Positions 1-8,367 are shown, counted from the first letter of the stretch. The stretch: DNA of 64,000 nucleotides from Anaerolineales bacterium (GCA_016932715.1 JAFGCG010000090.1:48040-112039), one strand, 5' to 3'. A program made the numbers and translations. Notes: generated by a model not told the origin, from the sequence alone.

Positions 1-716
1 CATTTGGCAAAACGCTTGGTCAGGGTTCTGAGCGTGCCGCAAAGATTTGGGGTAATAGGGCGGATGAATATCTCATCACTGTTAAAGGAGCAGAGGCTCC
101 CGCCCACATGCCGCAAGCCAAGCGCAGCCTCGGACTGATCTACGCGGTCAACCCGTTTGGCGCAGATCACCAGTCCTCCGAACATGATCCCTATTATGAA
201 GAAGGCGTTGCTGACCTCAATCTCAACCGTCTTAAGCTGATCGGTCTGGGTGAGCCTCAACCCGGTTACAGCCTCACGCCTGAAAAAGTCCGCTTTGCCT
301 ATCTCACCGAAGTCTTTTATTCGATGCTCGACTCGCTGGAACTTTGCCAGTTCGTCTTCGGTCCGGCGTGGACGCTGTACGGACCCGCGGAAACGGCGGA
401 GATGATCCGCGCCGTCACGGGCTGGGATATGACGGTCGAGGAGTTGATGGAAGTAGGCAAGCGACGCTTGAACCTCTTCCGCACGTTCAACGCCCGTGAA
501 GGCCTGGACCGGAAGGCGGACAAACTGCCAAAGAAGTTCTTCAGGCAATTGGCAGGGACGGGTCCCACAGCGGGCATCGCGCTGACTCACGAGGAAGTGG
601 AATCCGCTATCGACGAGTATTACAGGCTGGCAGGCTGGACCGCCAATGGCATTCCGACCCGCGAGACGCTGAAGCAGCACGACATCGAATGGGCAGCGCA
701 ATATTTGCCGGCATAA
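1..716 (+). CDS. aldehyde:ferredoxin oxidoreductase, C-terminal part (cut by window edge)
   Basis: The reading frame is open from the first complete codon at base 3, so the ATG at 108 is internal and the gene starts before the window. The visible ~238 residues match the C-terminal part of tungstopterin aldehyde:ferredoxin oxidoreductases, which oxidise aldehydes to acids and reduce ferredoxin in the cytoplasm. The Cys in LELCQFVFG sits where the family places the fourth [4Fe-4S] ligand; the other three Cys and most pterin contacts lie upstream and are unseen. A class III aminotransferase follows after a 95-bp gap that carries a hairpin repeat, and a second AOR lies after that. A specific substrate (for example formaldehyde, indolepyruvate or general aldehydes) cannot be assigned from this fragment. 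Confidence 0.85.
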   Translation, partial: FGKTLGQGSERAAKIWGNRADEYLITVKGAEAPAHMPQAKRSLGLIYAVNPFGADHQSSEHDPYYEEGVADLNLNRLKLIGLGEPQPGYSLTPEKVRFAYLTEVFYSMLDSLELCQFVFGPAWTLYGPAETAEMIRAVTGWDMTVEELMEVGKRRLNLFRTFNAREGLDRKADKLPKKFFRQLAGTGPTAGIALTHEEVESAIDEYYRLAGWTANGIPTRETLKQHDIEWAAQYLPA

Positions 717-730
717 ATTCGATATTTGAG

Positions 731-768
731 AATCGGGAGTCGGTAATCGGTCTCACCGAATCCCGATT
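731..768. repeat. intergenic inverted repeat
   Basis: AATCGGGA and TCCCGATT form an 8-bp outer stem, with TCGGT and ACCGA pairing inside it. The hairpin sits in the 95-bp gap between the AOR and the aminotransferase and has no T-tract, so it looks like a dispersed hairpin repeat rather than a terminator. Similar short degenerate motifs (cgaat, aacga) surround it. Confidence 0.5.
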
Positions 769-811
769 CCCGGGTTACGAATAACGAGTATCGCTAACAA
801 GAAAGATAAAC

Positions 812-2101
812 ATGGCAACCAACCAACTCTATCAGGAAAATTTCCCCCACATGTCACCGGCCTGGTCGCGCGTTTTCAATTTCGTTGCCGAGCGCGCCGA
901 AGGTTCCTACATCTACACCGTGGATGGGCGCAAGCTGCTCGATTTTACCTGCGGCATTGGCGTGACGAATACCGGCCACTGCCACCCGAAGGTCGTCGAG
1001 GCGATCCGCGAGCAGGCCGGGCTGTTCATCCATGCCCAGGCAAATCTCGTGATTCACAAGTCGATGCTGCAGCTCATCGAAGAACTGCGCACGATCGTCC
1101 CGACTCCGATCGATTCGTTCTTCTTTGCCAACTCCGGGGCGGAGGCTATCGAGAACGCGGTCAAGATCGCGCGCGTTGCGACGGGCAGGCAGAACGTCAT
1201 CGTCTTTAGCGGCTCCTTCCATGGGCGCACCGCGGGCACGATGGTGCTGACTACTTCCAAGACCGTGTACCGCTCGGGCTTTGGTCCGCTGCCGTCCGGT
1301 GTGTATGTCGCGCCGTTCCCGTACGCCTTCCGTTTGAAGATGACCGAAGCGGAAGCCTCCGAGTATGCACTCGAGCAGCTCGAATATCTGCTCGCCTCGC
1401 AGACCTCCCCAAAGGAGACTGCCGCCATTTTAGTGGAATCCGTTCTGGGGGAGGGAGGCTACGTCGTCCCGCCCGTCTCGTTCATGAAAGGCTTGCGCGA
1501 GATTTGCGACCGGCACGGCATCCTCCTGATCTTCGACGAAGTCCAATCGGGGTTTGGGCGCACGGGCAAATGGTTTGCCTTTGAACATTTCCACGTCCTG
1601 CCCGATATCATCACCGCCGCGAAGGGACTTGCCTCGGGCATGCCGCTTTCGGGCGTATTCAGCCGCACGGACATCATGCTCAAACTCGATGTCGGCTCGA
1701 TCGGCGGCACCTATGGCGGCAATGCAGTTGCCTGCGCGGCGGGCGCGGCAACGATCCGTGCGCTGCGTGAAGAGAATATGCTGGAGAACGCCGCGGAGCG
1801 CGGCCTTCAATTGATGACCGGCTTGCGCAGGCTCCAGGAGGACTATTCGCAGATCGGCGATGTGCGCGGCAAAGGCTTGATGATCGGTACGGAGTTTGTC
1901 GTGGACGGCAAGCCGGCGAAAGCAAAAGGACTTGCCAAAAATGTTATTCATGCTGCGGAAGAGCGCGGCTTGTTACTGCTTTCCTGTGGCACCTATGACA
2001 ACACCGTGCGCTGGATCCCGCCGTTGAATGTCACGTCGGAGCAGATCAATGATGGCTTGCATATTTTCGGTGAAGCGTTGAAGGAAGTAGTTGGCCGATA
2101 G
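812..2101 (+). CDS. class III PLP-dependent aminotransferase (GABA transaminase-like)
   Basis: The 429-aa protein has the class III (fold type I) aminotransferase pattern: NSGAEAIENAVKIAR near residue 110, SFHGRTAGT near 138, the cofactor Asp in FDEVQSGFGRTG near 240, and the PLP lysine in AAKGLASGMPLS near 270. It would move an amino group from an amine or omega-amino acid to a 2-oxo acid in the cytoplasm. Length and motifs fit 4-aminobutyrate aminotransferase or related acetylornithine and diaminobutyrate enzymes; substrate is uncertain. It lies between two AOR genes, and the second AOR follows after 31 bp, so an operon producing an aldehyde from an amine and then oxidising it is a reasonable inference. 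Confidence 0.88.
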   Translation: MATNQLYQENFPHMSPAWSRVFNFVAERAEGSYIYTVDGRKLLDFTCGIGVTNTGHCHPKVVEAIREQAGLFIHAQANLVIHKSMLQLIEELRTIVPTPIDSFFFANSGAEAIENAVKIARVATGRQNVIVFSGSFHGRTAGTMVLTTSKTVYRSGFGPLPSGVYVAPFPYAFRLKMTEAEASEYALEQLEYLLASQTSPKETAAILVESVLGEGGYVVPPVSFMKGLREICDRHGILLIFDEVQSGFGRTGKWFAFEHFHVLPDIITAAKGLASGMPLSGVFSRTDIMLKLDVGSIGGTYGGNAVACAAGAATIRALREENMLENAAERGLQLMTGLRRLQEDYSQIGDVRGKGLMIGTEFVVDGKPAKAKGLAKNVIHAAEERGLLLLSCGTYDNTVRWIPPLNVTSEQINDGLHIFGEALKEVVGR

Positions 2102-2132
2102 AAATTTGTTCTTAAAGGAACTGGAGCAGGAA

Positions 2133-3863
2133 ATGGCTGAATACAAATCCCAGGTTTGGCGTGTCAATGTACGTGAACAGACCTTGAACTATGAACCCAT
2201 TCCGGATTCATGGAAACGACTGGGCGGGCGCGGGCTGCTGGCGCGCATCCTGCTCGACGAGGTGGACCCCAAATGTGATCCGCTGGGCAGAGCGAACAAG
2301 CTCATCTTCGCACCGGGATTACTGGTAGGGCACATGCTTTCCTCCACGGATCGGATCTCGGTCGGTGGGAAGTCGCCCCTGACCGGCGGCATCAAGGAAT
2401 CCAATGCGGGCGGACGGACGGGCCTGCACATGACTCACATGGGCATCCATGCCCTGATCATCGAGGACCAGCCGAAGGAAGATGGTTACTGGGTTTTGCA
2501 TTTGTCACTGAACGGCGCGAAATGGGAAAAGGCGGATGATCTTGCTGGACTGGGCGTTTATGAAACCGCGCCAAGGCTGATCGAGAAGTACGGCGACAAG
2601 GTCGCCATTGCCTTGATCGGTCCCGGCGGCGAGATGCGGATGAAAGCGGCCGGGATCCAAAATCTCGACAAGGATCGAGTTCCTTCCCGCATTGCGGCGC
2701 GCGGCGGGCTCGGCGCGGTCATGGGGTCGAAGGGTCTCAAAGCCATCGTATTCGACCACGCCGGTGGGCAGAAGCCGCCCGTCGTCGACCCGGAGGCGTT
2801 CAAGGTCGCTCAGAAAGATTACACAAAGTCTGTCATGGAGCATCCGCAATCCCACACCTATCGCGATTACAGCACAGCTGCAATTGCTGCCATGTGTCAG
2901 ACATTCGCAGCCCTGACGGCTCGCAATTTCTCGCGAGGCACCTTTGACCAGGTCGACCAGGTGGATGGCGATGCGCTGCGCGAATTTACATTGAAGCGCG
3001 GCAAGCCGTCCGATCCCTCGCATGCCTGTATGGCAGGCTGCACCATCAAATGTTCGAACATTTTTGGCGGCGAAGATGGCAGGATCATTGTTTCGCCTCT
3101 GGAATATGAGACGATCGGGTTGATGGGGGTAAACCTTGAAATTGGTTCGCTCGATTCGATTGGACGATTGAATTGGCAGGTCAATGACCTGGGACTGGAT
3201 TCGATCGAGATCGGCGCGGCGCTCGGCGTCGCGGCGGAGGCGGGTCTGATGCGCTGGGGCAGCGAGGCAGATGCGCTGAAACTGATCGACGAGATTCGCC
3301 GGGGAACGGAGTTGGGGTATGTGCTGGGAAATGGCGCGGTGAGTGTCGGGAAAAAATATAATATCGAACGCGTGCCGGCCGTCAAAGGGCAAGCCATGTC
3401 CGGTTATGAGCCTCGCTCCATTAAAGGAACCGGGGTGACGTATGCGACCACCCCCCAGGGCGCAGACCATACCGCCGGGCTGACTATCCGCGCCCAGATC
3501 AATCACCTCGACCCTGCAATTCAAAAAGATCCTTCCCTGAATGCGCAATTGAATATGGCGGGTTACGATACACTGGGCGCCTGCATCTTCGCAGGCTTCG
3601 GATATGCCGCGACGCCTGATGGCGTGATCAGGCGCCTGTTGAAAGCACGGTATGGCTGGGACGACCTTCCTGATAATACCCTGCAGGCGCTCGGGAAAGA
3701 AACGATCAGGATGGAACGTGAGTTCAACCGCCGCGCCGGGTTCACAAGGGAAGATGACCGTCTGCCCAAATGGATGACGGAGCAGGCCATCCCTGAAACC
3801 GGTCATGTCTTCGACGTGAGCGAGGAAGTGCTCGATCATATCTTCGATGGGATCGAAGAATAG
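2133..3863 (+). CDS. aldehyde:ferredoxin oxidoreductase
   Basis: A full-length tungsten-pterin oxidoreductase of ~576 aa. The [4Fe-4S] ligands appear as CMAGCTIKC near residue 305 and a fourth Cys in YDTLGACIFAG near 480, the family arrangement. The N-terminal half has the Gly/Arg-rich pterin-binding region (GGRGLLARIL, GGKSPLTGG, AARGGLGAVMG). The ORF track begins at 2091 inside the aminotransferase, but the ATG at 2133 follows a purine-rich Shine-Dalgarno (ggagcagga) and fits the family N-terminus, so I use it. The predicted reaction is aldehyde plus water plus oxidised ferredoxin to acid plus reduced ferredoxin. It is a paralogue of the truncated AOR at the window start. A ferredoxin gene lies much later, at 31.5 kb. 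Confidence 0.9.
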   Translation: MAEYKSQVWRVNVREQTLNYEPIPDSWKRLGGRGLLARILLDEVDPKCDPLGRANKLIFAPGLLVGHMLSSTDRISVGGKSPLTGGIKESNAGGRTGLHMTHMGIHALIIEDQPKEDGYWVLHLSLNGAKWEKADDLAGLGVYETAPRLIEKYGDKVAIALIGPGGEMRMKAAGIQNLDKDRVPSRIAARGGLGAVMGSKGLKAIVFDHAGGQKPPVVDPEAFKVAQKDYTKSVMEHPQSHTYRDYSTAAIAAMCQTFAALTARNFSRGTFDQVDQVDGDALREFTLKRGKPSDPSHACMAGCTIKCSNIFGGEDGRIIVSPLEYETIGLMGVNLEIGSLDSIGRLNWQVNDLGLDSIEIGAALGVAAEAGLMRWGSEADALKLIDEIRRGTELGYVLGNGAVSVGKKYNIERVPAVKGQAMSGYEPRSIKGTGVTYATTPQGADHTAGLTIRAQINHLDPAIQKDPSLNAQLNMAGYDTLGACIFAGFGYAATPDGVIRRLLKARYGWDDLPDNTLQALGKETIRMEREFNRRAGFTREDDRLPKWMTEQAIPETGHVFDVSEEVLDHIFDGIEE

Positions 3864-3908
3864 GTGATATAATCACTGTATCTAATAAAAGGTCAAACGT
3901 GTCAGACT

Positions 3909-3942
3909 ACCGTCAACCCTGTTATGGGTTGACGGTTTTTTT
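3909..3942 (+). terminator. Rho-independent terminator before the CarD-like gene
   Basis: ACCGTCAACCC, a 6-nt loop and GGGTTGACGGT form a perfect 11-bp stem running into a T-tract. It ends transcription from the AOR operon 46 bp after its stop. A TATAAT hexamer at 3868-3873 lies between that stop and the hairpin, so a very short promoter-to-terminator transcript or an attenuated leader for the next gene is possible. Confidence 0.85.
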
Positions 3943-3971
3943 ATGAGGCACTTTTGTCATTCGAGGACATC

Positions 3972-4475
3972 ATGCTATTCAAAGTTGGTGACTGCGTTGT
4001 CCACCCCAAGCACGGGGTTGGATCTGTAGCGAAATTGGAAATCAGGGAATTTGTGGCCGGTATGACGCTCCCCTATTATGAAGTCGAACTGCCCCAAACT
4101 ACTTTGTGGGTACCGATGCGACTGTCGACCTCCGGACTGCGTAAGCTGGCATTGAAAAGTGAAATTAACCGCTGCCGTGAGTTGCTGAAAGCCCTGGCTT
4201 CGCCATTGAGTGAAAATCCCCGCGTCCGACAGGTGGAGCTGACGGATCATTTGAAGTTGGCGACCTTTAAATCCCAATGTGAGGTCGTCCGCGATCTGAC
4301 CGCCTATGGCTGGCACAAACCGCTAAGCTGGGGGCTTTCAGATTTCCTGAAGGTCATATACGATGTGTTATGCCAGGAATGGGCTGTTGTAGAGGGAATC
4401 CCTGTGTGGCAAGCCGCGCAGGAAATCGATGCCTTGTTAGAGCAGGGCAGGCAGAAAAATAGTTTGCCCGCTTGA
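3972..4475 (+). CDS. CarD/CdnL-like transcription regulator
   Basis: A 167-aa protein whose first ~60 residues (FKVGDCVVHPKHGVGSV, then YYEVELPQTTLWVPM) match the Tudor-like RNA-polymerase interaction domain shared by CarD, CdnL and TRCF. The remainder is helical, as in the CarD DNA-binding part. The family binds the RNAP beta subunit and stabilises open promoter complexes. I start at the ATG at 3972, preceded by GAGG at good spacing, rather than the upstream TTG of the ORF track. It stands alone between an intrinsic terminator upstream and its own terminator. The C-terminal half is less conserved to my eye, so the exact subfamily is uncertain. Confidence 0.75.
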   Translation: MLFKVGDCVVHPKHGVGSVAKLEIREFVAGMTLPYYEVELPQTTLWVPMRLSTSGLRKLALKSEINRCRELLKALASPLSENPRVRQVELTDHLKLATFKSQCEVVRDLTAYGWHKPLSWGLSDFLKVIYDVLCQEWAVVEGIPVWQAAQEIDALLEQGRQKNSLPA

Positions 4476-4485
4476 ACACTTATTT

Positions 4486-4512
4486 GCCACTCCATCCCGG
4501 AGTGGCTTTTTT
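4486..4512 (+). terminator. Rho-independent terminator of the CarD-like gene
   Basis: GCCACTCC, a 5-nt loop and GGAGTGGC are followed directly by TTTTTT, 10 bp after the stop codon. Confidence 0.9.
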
Positions 4513-4536
4513 GTCGGGGGGGGTAAATTCGACAGA

Positions 4537-4565
4537 AGAAAAAAGACCCCGCGTAGTCTCGGGGA
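4537..4565 (-). terminator. terminator of tRNA-Thr
   Basis: Read on the minus strand, CCCCG and CGGGG close a hairpin 16 nt after the tRNA 3' end, and a TCTTTTTT tract follows. Confidence 0.8.
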
Positions 4566-4580
4566 TAAAATGACCTGGTG

Positions 4581-4653
4581 AGCCACCGACGAGAGTCGAA
4601 CTCGTGACCTACGCATTACGAGTGCGTCGCTCTGCCAACTGAGCTACGGTGGC
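4581..4653 (-). tRNA. tRNA-Thr (anticodon CGT)
   Basis: The minus strand folds into a standard cloverleaf. GCCACCG pairs with CGGTGGC in the acceptor stem, the D-arm is GCTCAGTTGGCAGAGC, ACGCA and TGCGT close the anticodon loop CTCGTAA (anticodon CGT, codon ACG), and the T-arm is ACGAG-TTCGACT-CTCGT. Length is 73 nt with the discriminator; CCA is not encoded directly after it. A minus-strand TAAAAT box at 4673-4678 could be its -10 element. Confidence 0.95.
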
Positions 4654-4672
4654 ATCTCTAATTGCGAGCAAT

Positions 4673-4703
4673 ATTTTACCATAATCGATGGGCGATTTAT
4701 AAT
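4673..4703. promoter_or_regulatory. divergent -10 boxes for tRNA-Thr and the GIY-YIG gene
   Basis: A minus-strand TAAAAT at 4678-4673 points to tRNA-Thr, and a plus-strand TATAAT at 4698-4703 points to the endonuclease gene. The plus-strand box overlaps the first ATG of the ORF track (4702) and lies 7 nt before the next ATG (4711), which makes a leaderless message from 4711 likely. Neither box has a convincing -35. Confidence 0.45.
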
Positions 4704-4710
4704 GTTTGGC

Positions 4711-5373
4711 ATGAAAAGAAGTGGCATATATCTTTGGTCTCTTGGTGGTGTTCCCAAGTATGTCGGAAAGTCTGTTGACGTTCATTATCGAATGATGCGT
4801 AATCACAATGATAATGAAGTTTTGCATCGCGCGATTCAAAAGTATGGTTATGACGCCTTCAAGAAAGAGATTGTTTGTTACTGCGAACCAGACGAATTGA
4901 ACAAGCTTGAAGAGCATTACATCAGAGAATTGCATACTCATCGTTCAGAGAATGGGTATAACCTGACCTGGGGAGGAGATGGGGTTGGCGCAGGTGAGGA
5001 CCATCCGTTATATGGGGTGACGGGCGAAGATCATCCATCCTGGGGAAGGAAGAATTCAACAGAAACGCTCCAGAGAATGTCTGATGCTCACAAAGGAATC
5101 ACTCATTCAGACGAAGCAAAGAAAAAAATCGCCCTTGCTAAACTTGGTGAAAGAAACCCCTTCTTTGGGAAGAAACCCGATACTGCATCGTCCAGATATT
5201 TCGGAGTAAGTAAATCTGTTAGAGACAATAAATATCATTACTGGAAGGCAACAGTAACAATGAATGGAAGAACAAAACATATTGGCTATTTCAAAACAGA
5301 AATTGAGGCAGCGCAAGCCTTTAATGATTATGTTGTTGAGCATAAATTGCCCTACCCCTTAAATGATGTTTAG
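4711..5373 (+). CDS. free-standing GIY-YIG homing endonuclease-like protein with NUMOD3 and AP2 domains
   Basis: About 220 aa. The N-terminus carries the GIY-YIG nuclease core (SGIYLWSLGG, then PKYVGKSVDV). The middle has NUMOD3-type repeats (HPLYG, HPSWGRK, NPFFGKK) with intervening helices, and the C-terminus from ~residue 155 resembles an AP2 DNA-binding domain (YFGVSKSV, WKATVTMNG, IGYFKTEIEAAQAF). This order is typical of phage and intron homing endonucleases. The gene is clearly more A+T-rich than its neighbours, which suggests horizontal acquisition. It diverges from an intact tRNA-Thr and no intron or interrupted host gene is visible. The start at 4711 is chosen because a TATAAT box overlaps the earlier ATG. 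Confidence 0.88.
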   Translation: MKRSGIYLWSLGGVPKYVGKSVDVHYRMMRNHNDNEVLHRAIQKYGYDAFKKEIVCYCEPDELNKLEEHYIRELHTHRSENGYNLTWGGDGVGAGEDHPLYGVTGEDHPSWGRKNSTETLQRMSDAHKGITHSDEAKKKIALAKLGERNPFFGKKPDTASSRYFGVSKSVRDNKYHYWKATVTMNGRTKHIGYFKTEIEAAQAFNDYVVEHKLPYPLNDV

Positions 5374-5457
5374 AGAGGCTCTCAGTTTCTCCAATTGCTC
5401 TATGGAAACTCGCAAGATTTCAACCTCTCGCTACGTCTAGGATGGTAGGAAAAATCA

Positions 5458-6729
5458 ATGTTACGAATCGCGATGATCTCTTACCACACCTGTCCGCTCG
5501 CGACCCTGGGCGGCAAGGATACTGGCGGAATGAACGTCTATGTCCGCGAACTGACGCGCCAGCTGGGCAAAATGGGCATTCATGTGGACGTGTTTACGCG
5601 TTCGCAGGACGATCATGTCCCGCATGTGCTGCACGAGCTGGGCTACGGCAACCGCGTAGTCCATGTGCCCGCAGGACCGGAGCATCCCATCCCGAAAGAG
5701 GAGTTAGCAAGCTACATCCCGCAGTTTGTGGAAGGCGTCAAATATTTTGCCTGTGAAAAAGGCATCCGGTACGACATCATTCACAGCCATTACTGGATGT
5801 CCGGGATCGCAGCCGAGTCGCTTTCCAACGCCTGGGGCGGGATTCCGATTGTGCAGATGTTCCACACCCTGGGCGAGATGAAGAATCGCATCGCGCGCTC
5901 GGAGGCGGAACGCGAGGGCGAGTATCGCGTCAATGGTGAGAAGCAGGTCCTCCGGCGCGCGGACCGGGTGGTCGTCGCCACGATCGCCGAATTGACACAG
6001 CTGCGTTTCCTATACAAAGCGAATGCGGCGAAGATGGTCATCATTCCTCCCGGCGTGGACGTCTGTCACTTTTACCCCATCCCGCCCGACGAAGCCAAGC
6101 TGTATGTGGGCTTGCAGCCCGACGACCGGATGGTGTTGTATGTGGGACGGATCGAACCGCTCAAAGGTGTGGATACACTGATCGAGGCAATGCACTGTCT
6201 GCGGTGGAAGGAGGTGGAACCTGTCCACCTGGCGATCATCGGCGGCGAGCCATCTGCCTCGCCGCGCGCGATGAGCGGGGAGATGGCGCGCCTGCAAAAG
6301 TTGTGCGATGACTTGTGTGTGGGGCAGACGGTTGTCTTTCTCGGCAAACGTGACCAGGATAAGCTGCCTTACTACTATTCCGCGGCGGAACTGGTGGTGA
6401 TGCCCTCGCATTATGAGTCGTTTGGCATGGTCGCTTTGGAAGCGATGGCATGCGGGACACCGGTCATCGCCTCGGAGGTGGGCGGCCTGGCATATCTGGT
6501 CAGGGATGGGGAAACGGGCTTTACCATTCCCGACCAGGAGCCGGATACACTGTGCGAAAAAATATCCTGGCTGTTGAATGACCACGATCTGCACACGACC
6601 ATGAGCCAGCGCGCCGTGGAATACGCCCAGGATTACGCCTGGGAAAAAATCGCCAACCAGATCGTGGATCTGTATCAGGGATTGGTGAAAACAAAAAGCA
6701 TAGGTCAGGAGACCTTGTACCAGCAATAG
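5458..6729 (+). CDS. GT4 family glycosyltransferase (MshA / sucrose-phosphate synthase-like)
   Basis: A 423-aa GT-B enzyme. The N-terminal domain contains LGGKDTGGMNVYVREL, typical of the MshA and sucrose-phosphate synthase branch. The C-terminal nucleotide-sugar domain has VLYVGRIEPLKGVDTLIEAM near 225 and the E-x7-E region HYESFGMVALEAMACGTP near 320. It should transfer a sugar from a nucleotide donor to a small acceptor in the cytoplasm; the acceptor is not predictable. The ATG at 5458 follows AGGA at good spacing. It converges with the DUF218 gene, with only 12 bp between the stop codons. Nothing nearby suggests mycothiol synthesis. Confidence 0.85.
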   Translation: MLRIAMISYHTCPLATLGGKDTGGMNVYVRELTRQLGKMGIHVDVFTRSQDDHVPHVLHELGYGNRVVHVPAGPEHPIPKEELASYIPQFVEGVKYFACEKGIRYDIIHSHYWMSGIAAESLSNAWGGIPIVQMFHTLGEMKNRIARSEAEREGEYRVNGEKQVLRRADRVVVATIAELTQLRFLYKANAAKMVIIPPGVDVCHFYPIPPDEAKLYVGLQPDDRMVLYVGRIEPLKGVDTLIEAMHCLRWKEVEPVHLAIIGGEPSASPRAMSGEMARLQKLCDDLCVGQTVVFLGKRDQDKLPYYYSAAELVVMPSHYESFGMVALEAMACGTPVIASEVGGLAYLVRDGETGFTIPDQEPDTLCEKISWLLNDHDLHTTMSQRAVEYAQDYAWEKIANQIVDLYQGLVKTKSIGQETLYQQ

Positions 6730-6741
6730 TTTATATGGGCT

Positions 6742-7380
6742 CTAAAGGCATTTATTGAGGTTCAGCAGGTAGCTTCCATAGGAATAGACCTCACGAACCA
6801 GAAAGCCTGCCTTGCGATCGAACGACTGGTACCGGCTGGTCGGCGTCGGCGAGGACAGCGCCTCCAGCCCGATGCTCTCTGCCAGCCACATGGTCCTGCG
6901 CATGTGCAGCGGGTCGCTGACGAGCAGGACCTGGTCCATGCCGTTCGCCTCGATAATGCGCTTTGCCCCCTGCAGATTAAGACAGGTGCTGTAGGATTCC
7001 GTTTCGATAAAGATGCGCTCTGCCGGCACGCCTTGTGCGAGCGCGTACTCTCTGGCTGCCTCCGACTCGGATAGTTTGTCGTTCCCGGCGAGCCCGCCTG
7101 TGAAAATAATGCTTTCCACGATGCCTTGCCGGTAGAGATTAATGGCATGGTTGATCCGTTCTCGAAACACCGGCGAAGGCCGATCCCCATAGACGGTGGC
7201 GCCCAGCACAACGGCCGCGTCGGCAGGGGCGTAGCTGCTGATTAAAGAGAACGAATAGATTTCTCTCGCTAACACAGTTCCTGCCGCCAGGAGAGATATC
7301 AGGAATGCAATCAAAGTCCTGCGCAATAGTCTCTTTAGCACTCTCAAGGGTGTGAATGTATGTTGATTTGGCGACTGCAT
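6742..7380 (-). CDS. DUF218 (YdcF/SanA-like) membrane-anchored protein
   Basis: A 212-aa protein with one N-terminal hydrophobic segment (LIAFLISLLAAGTVLA, residues ~20-36), then the DUF218 fold: AAVVLGATVYGDRPSPVFRERI near 60, IIFTGG near 92, a Ser/Glu-rich SESEAAREYA segment, and SDPLHMRRT near 155. SanA and YdcF relatives are linked to envelope integrity and vancomycin sensitivity, but their biochemical activity is unsettled. The N-terminus implies an extracytoplasmic catalytic domain. It appears to be transcribed alone, converging on the GT4 gene. Confidence 0.85.
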   Translation of the reverse strand: MQSPNQHTFTPLRVLKRLLRRTLIAFLISLLAAGTVLAREIYSFSLISSYAPADAAVVLGATVYGDRPSPVFRERINHAINLYRQGIVESIIFTGGLAGNDKLSESEAAREYALAQGVPAERIFIETESYSTCLNLQGAKRIIEANGMDQVLLVSDPLHMRRTMWLAESIGLEALSSPTPTSRYQSFDRKAGFLVREVYSYGSYLLNLNKCL

Positions 7381-7488
7381 AACTCCCTAGACGACCATCC
7401 CTGCTTTGGGCTTACTCTCAGCCGCCGTGGAATATATCGAGGACTGAAAATGGCGCAGGCCGGGTCCCACAGGGATGCTCACCTGCAC

Positions 7489-7520
7489 TCCCCGGCACCT
7501 GCGTCCGGGGCAGGTGTGCC
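7489..7520. repeat. REP-like hairpin, copy 1
   Basis: CACCTG and CAGGTG pair around CGTCCGGGG inside the 213-bp gap upstream of the NYN gene. A 30-nt stretch here differs at three positions from a copy at 48406-48435, where the arms are CACTTG and CAAGTG. Two of the three differences are compensatory. Nothing else in this gap is recognisable. Confidence 0.55.
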
Positions 7521-7593
7521 GCTGCGCGGCTAAGCGCGGGCGCAAGTGTCGCGAAGACCATGTGCCAGCAACGATTTTGATAGTCTATCCGTA

Positions 7594-8352
7594 TTATTCC
7601 TTCATCTTCACATAAAAGATCAGTTGACCCTCTAAATCCTTTGTGCGCATTTCGAACTTGTCTTTGAGTTTGTTCAGCATGCGTGAGAGCTGCTTGTGCC
7701 CGTAGGTGCGCGGATCGAAGCCCGGGTCCACCTGGTAGATGGCATTGCCCATCACGTCCAGCCGCGCCCAGCCGTCCTGTCCCATCGCCATTTCGAATGC
7801 CTGGCTCAGGACGGGCATGGGATCAGGCTCTTCCTTTTCATCTTTTGTCTTTCTGGTTCGACTGGTCTGTGTCCGTTTTTGCTGCGCGGCTTTTGTCTCT
7901 GCCACCAGGTTTTCGGTGTAGACGAACAGGTCACAGGCATTGACAAAAGGCTTCGGCGTCTTCTTCTCGCCGATGCCCATGACGAAGACCCCCGTCTCAC
8001 GGATGCGCGTAGCAAGACGCGTGTAATCGCTGTCAGAGGAGACCAGGCAGAATCCATCCACCACGCCCGAGTGCAGGATGTCCATGGCGTCGATGATCAT
8101 GGCGCTGTCGGTTGCGTTCTTTCCCACGGTGTAACGGAACTGCTGGATAGGCTGGAAAGCATGGTAGTTCAGCGTTTCCTTCCAGGAATTCATACTGTTG
8201 GTGGTCCAGTCCCCGTAGATACGGCGGACAGTGACCTGTCCATGGCGGCCCGCCTCCACAAGCATTTGAGGCAGCAGGGAAGACTGGGCGTTATCGCCGT
8301 CTATCAGCACGGCGATCCTTTGACGACCATTGATTAGTTTTTCGTTTGGCAT
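7594..8352 (-). CDS. NYN-domain (LabA/DUF88) protein with OST-HTH/LOTUS-like C-terminus
   Basis: A 252-aa protein. Residues ~12-155 form a NYN PIN-like nuclease domain, with the acidic residues in AVLIDGDNAQSSL, TDSAMIIDAMDIL and CLVSSDSDYTRLA in the positions expected for metal binding. A charged Lys/Glu-rich linker follows, then from ~180 a winged-helix-like domain (GWARLDVMGNAIYQ, YGHKQLSRMLNKL) resembling OST-HTH/LOTUS. The family is linked to RNA processing or decay. The ATG at 8352 is 9 nt after a minus-strand TATAAT (8367-8362) with no Shine-Dalgarno, so a leaderless mRNA is likely. Confidence 0.85.
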   Translation of the reverse strand: MPNEKLINGRQRIAVLIDGDNAQSSLLPQMLVEAGRHGQVTVRRIYGDWTTNSMNSWKETLNYHAFQPIQQFRYTVGKNATDSAMIIDAMDILHSGVVDGFCLVSSDSDYTRLATRIRETGVFVMGIGEKKTPKPFVNACDLFVYTENLVAETKAAQQKRTQTSRTRKTKDEKEEPDPMPVLSQAFEMAMGQDGWARLDVMGNAIYQVDPGFDPRTYGHKQLSRMLNKLKDKFEMRTKDLEGQLIFYVKMKE

Positions 8353-8361
8353 AGTAGTGTG

Positions 8362-8367
8362 ATTATA
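8362..8367 (-). promoter_or_regulatory. -10 box of the NYN gene
   Basis: Minus-strand TATAAT ending 9 nt before the ATG; the predicted start point falls within about 3 nt of the start codon. The -35 region is poor. Confidence 0.5.

Noticed and set aside
2505-3839. 444-aa minus-strand ORF opposite the AOR
   Set aside because: Antisense to a gene with full family motifs; no ribosome site or domain.
4581-5373. Group I intron around the GIY-YIG gene
   Set aside because: The adjoining tRNA-Thr is intact and no split host gene or intron core was found.
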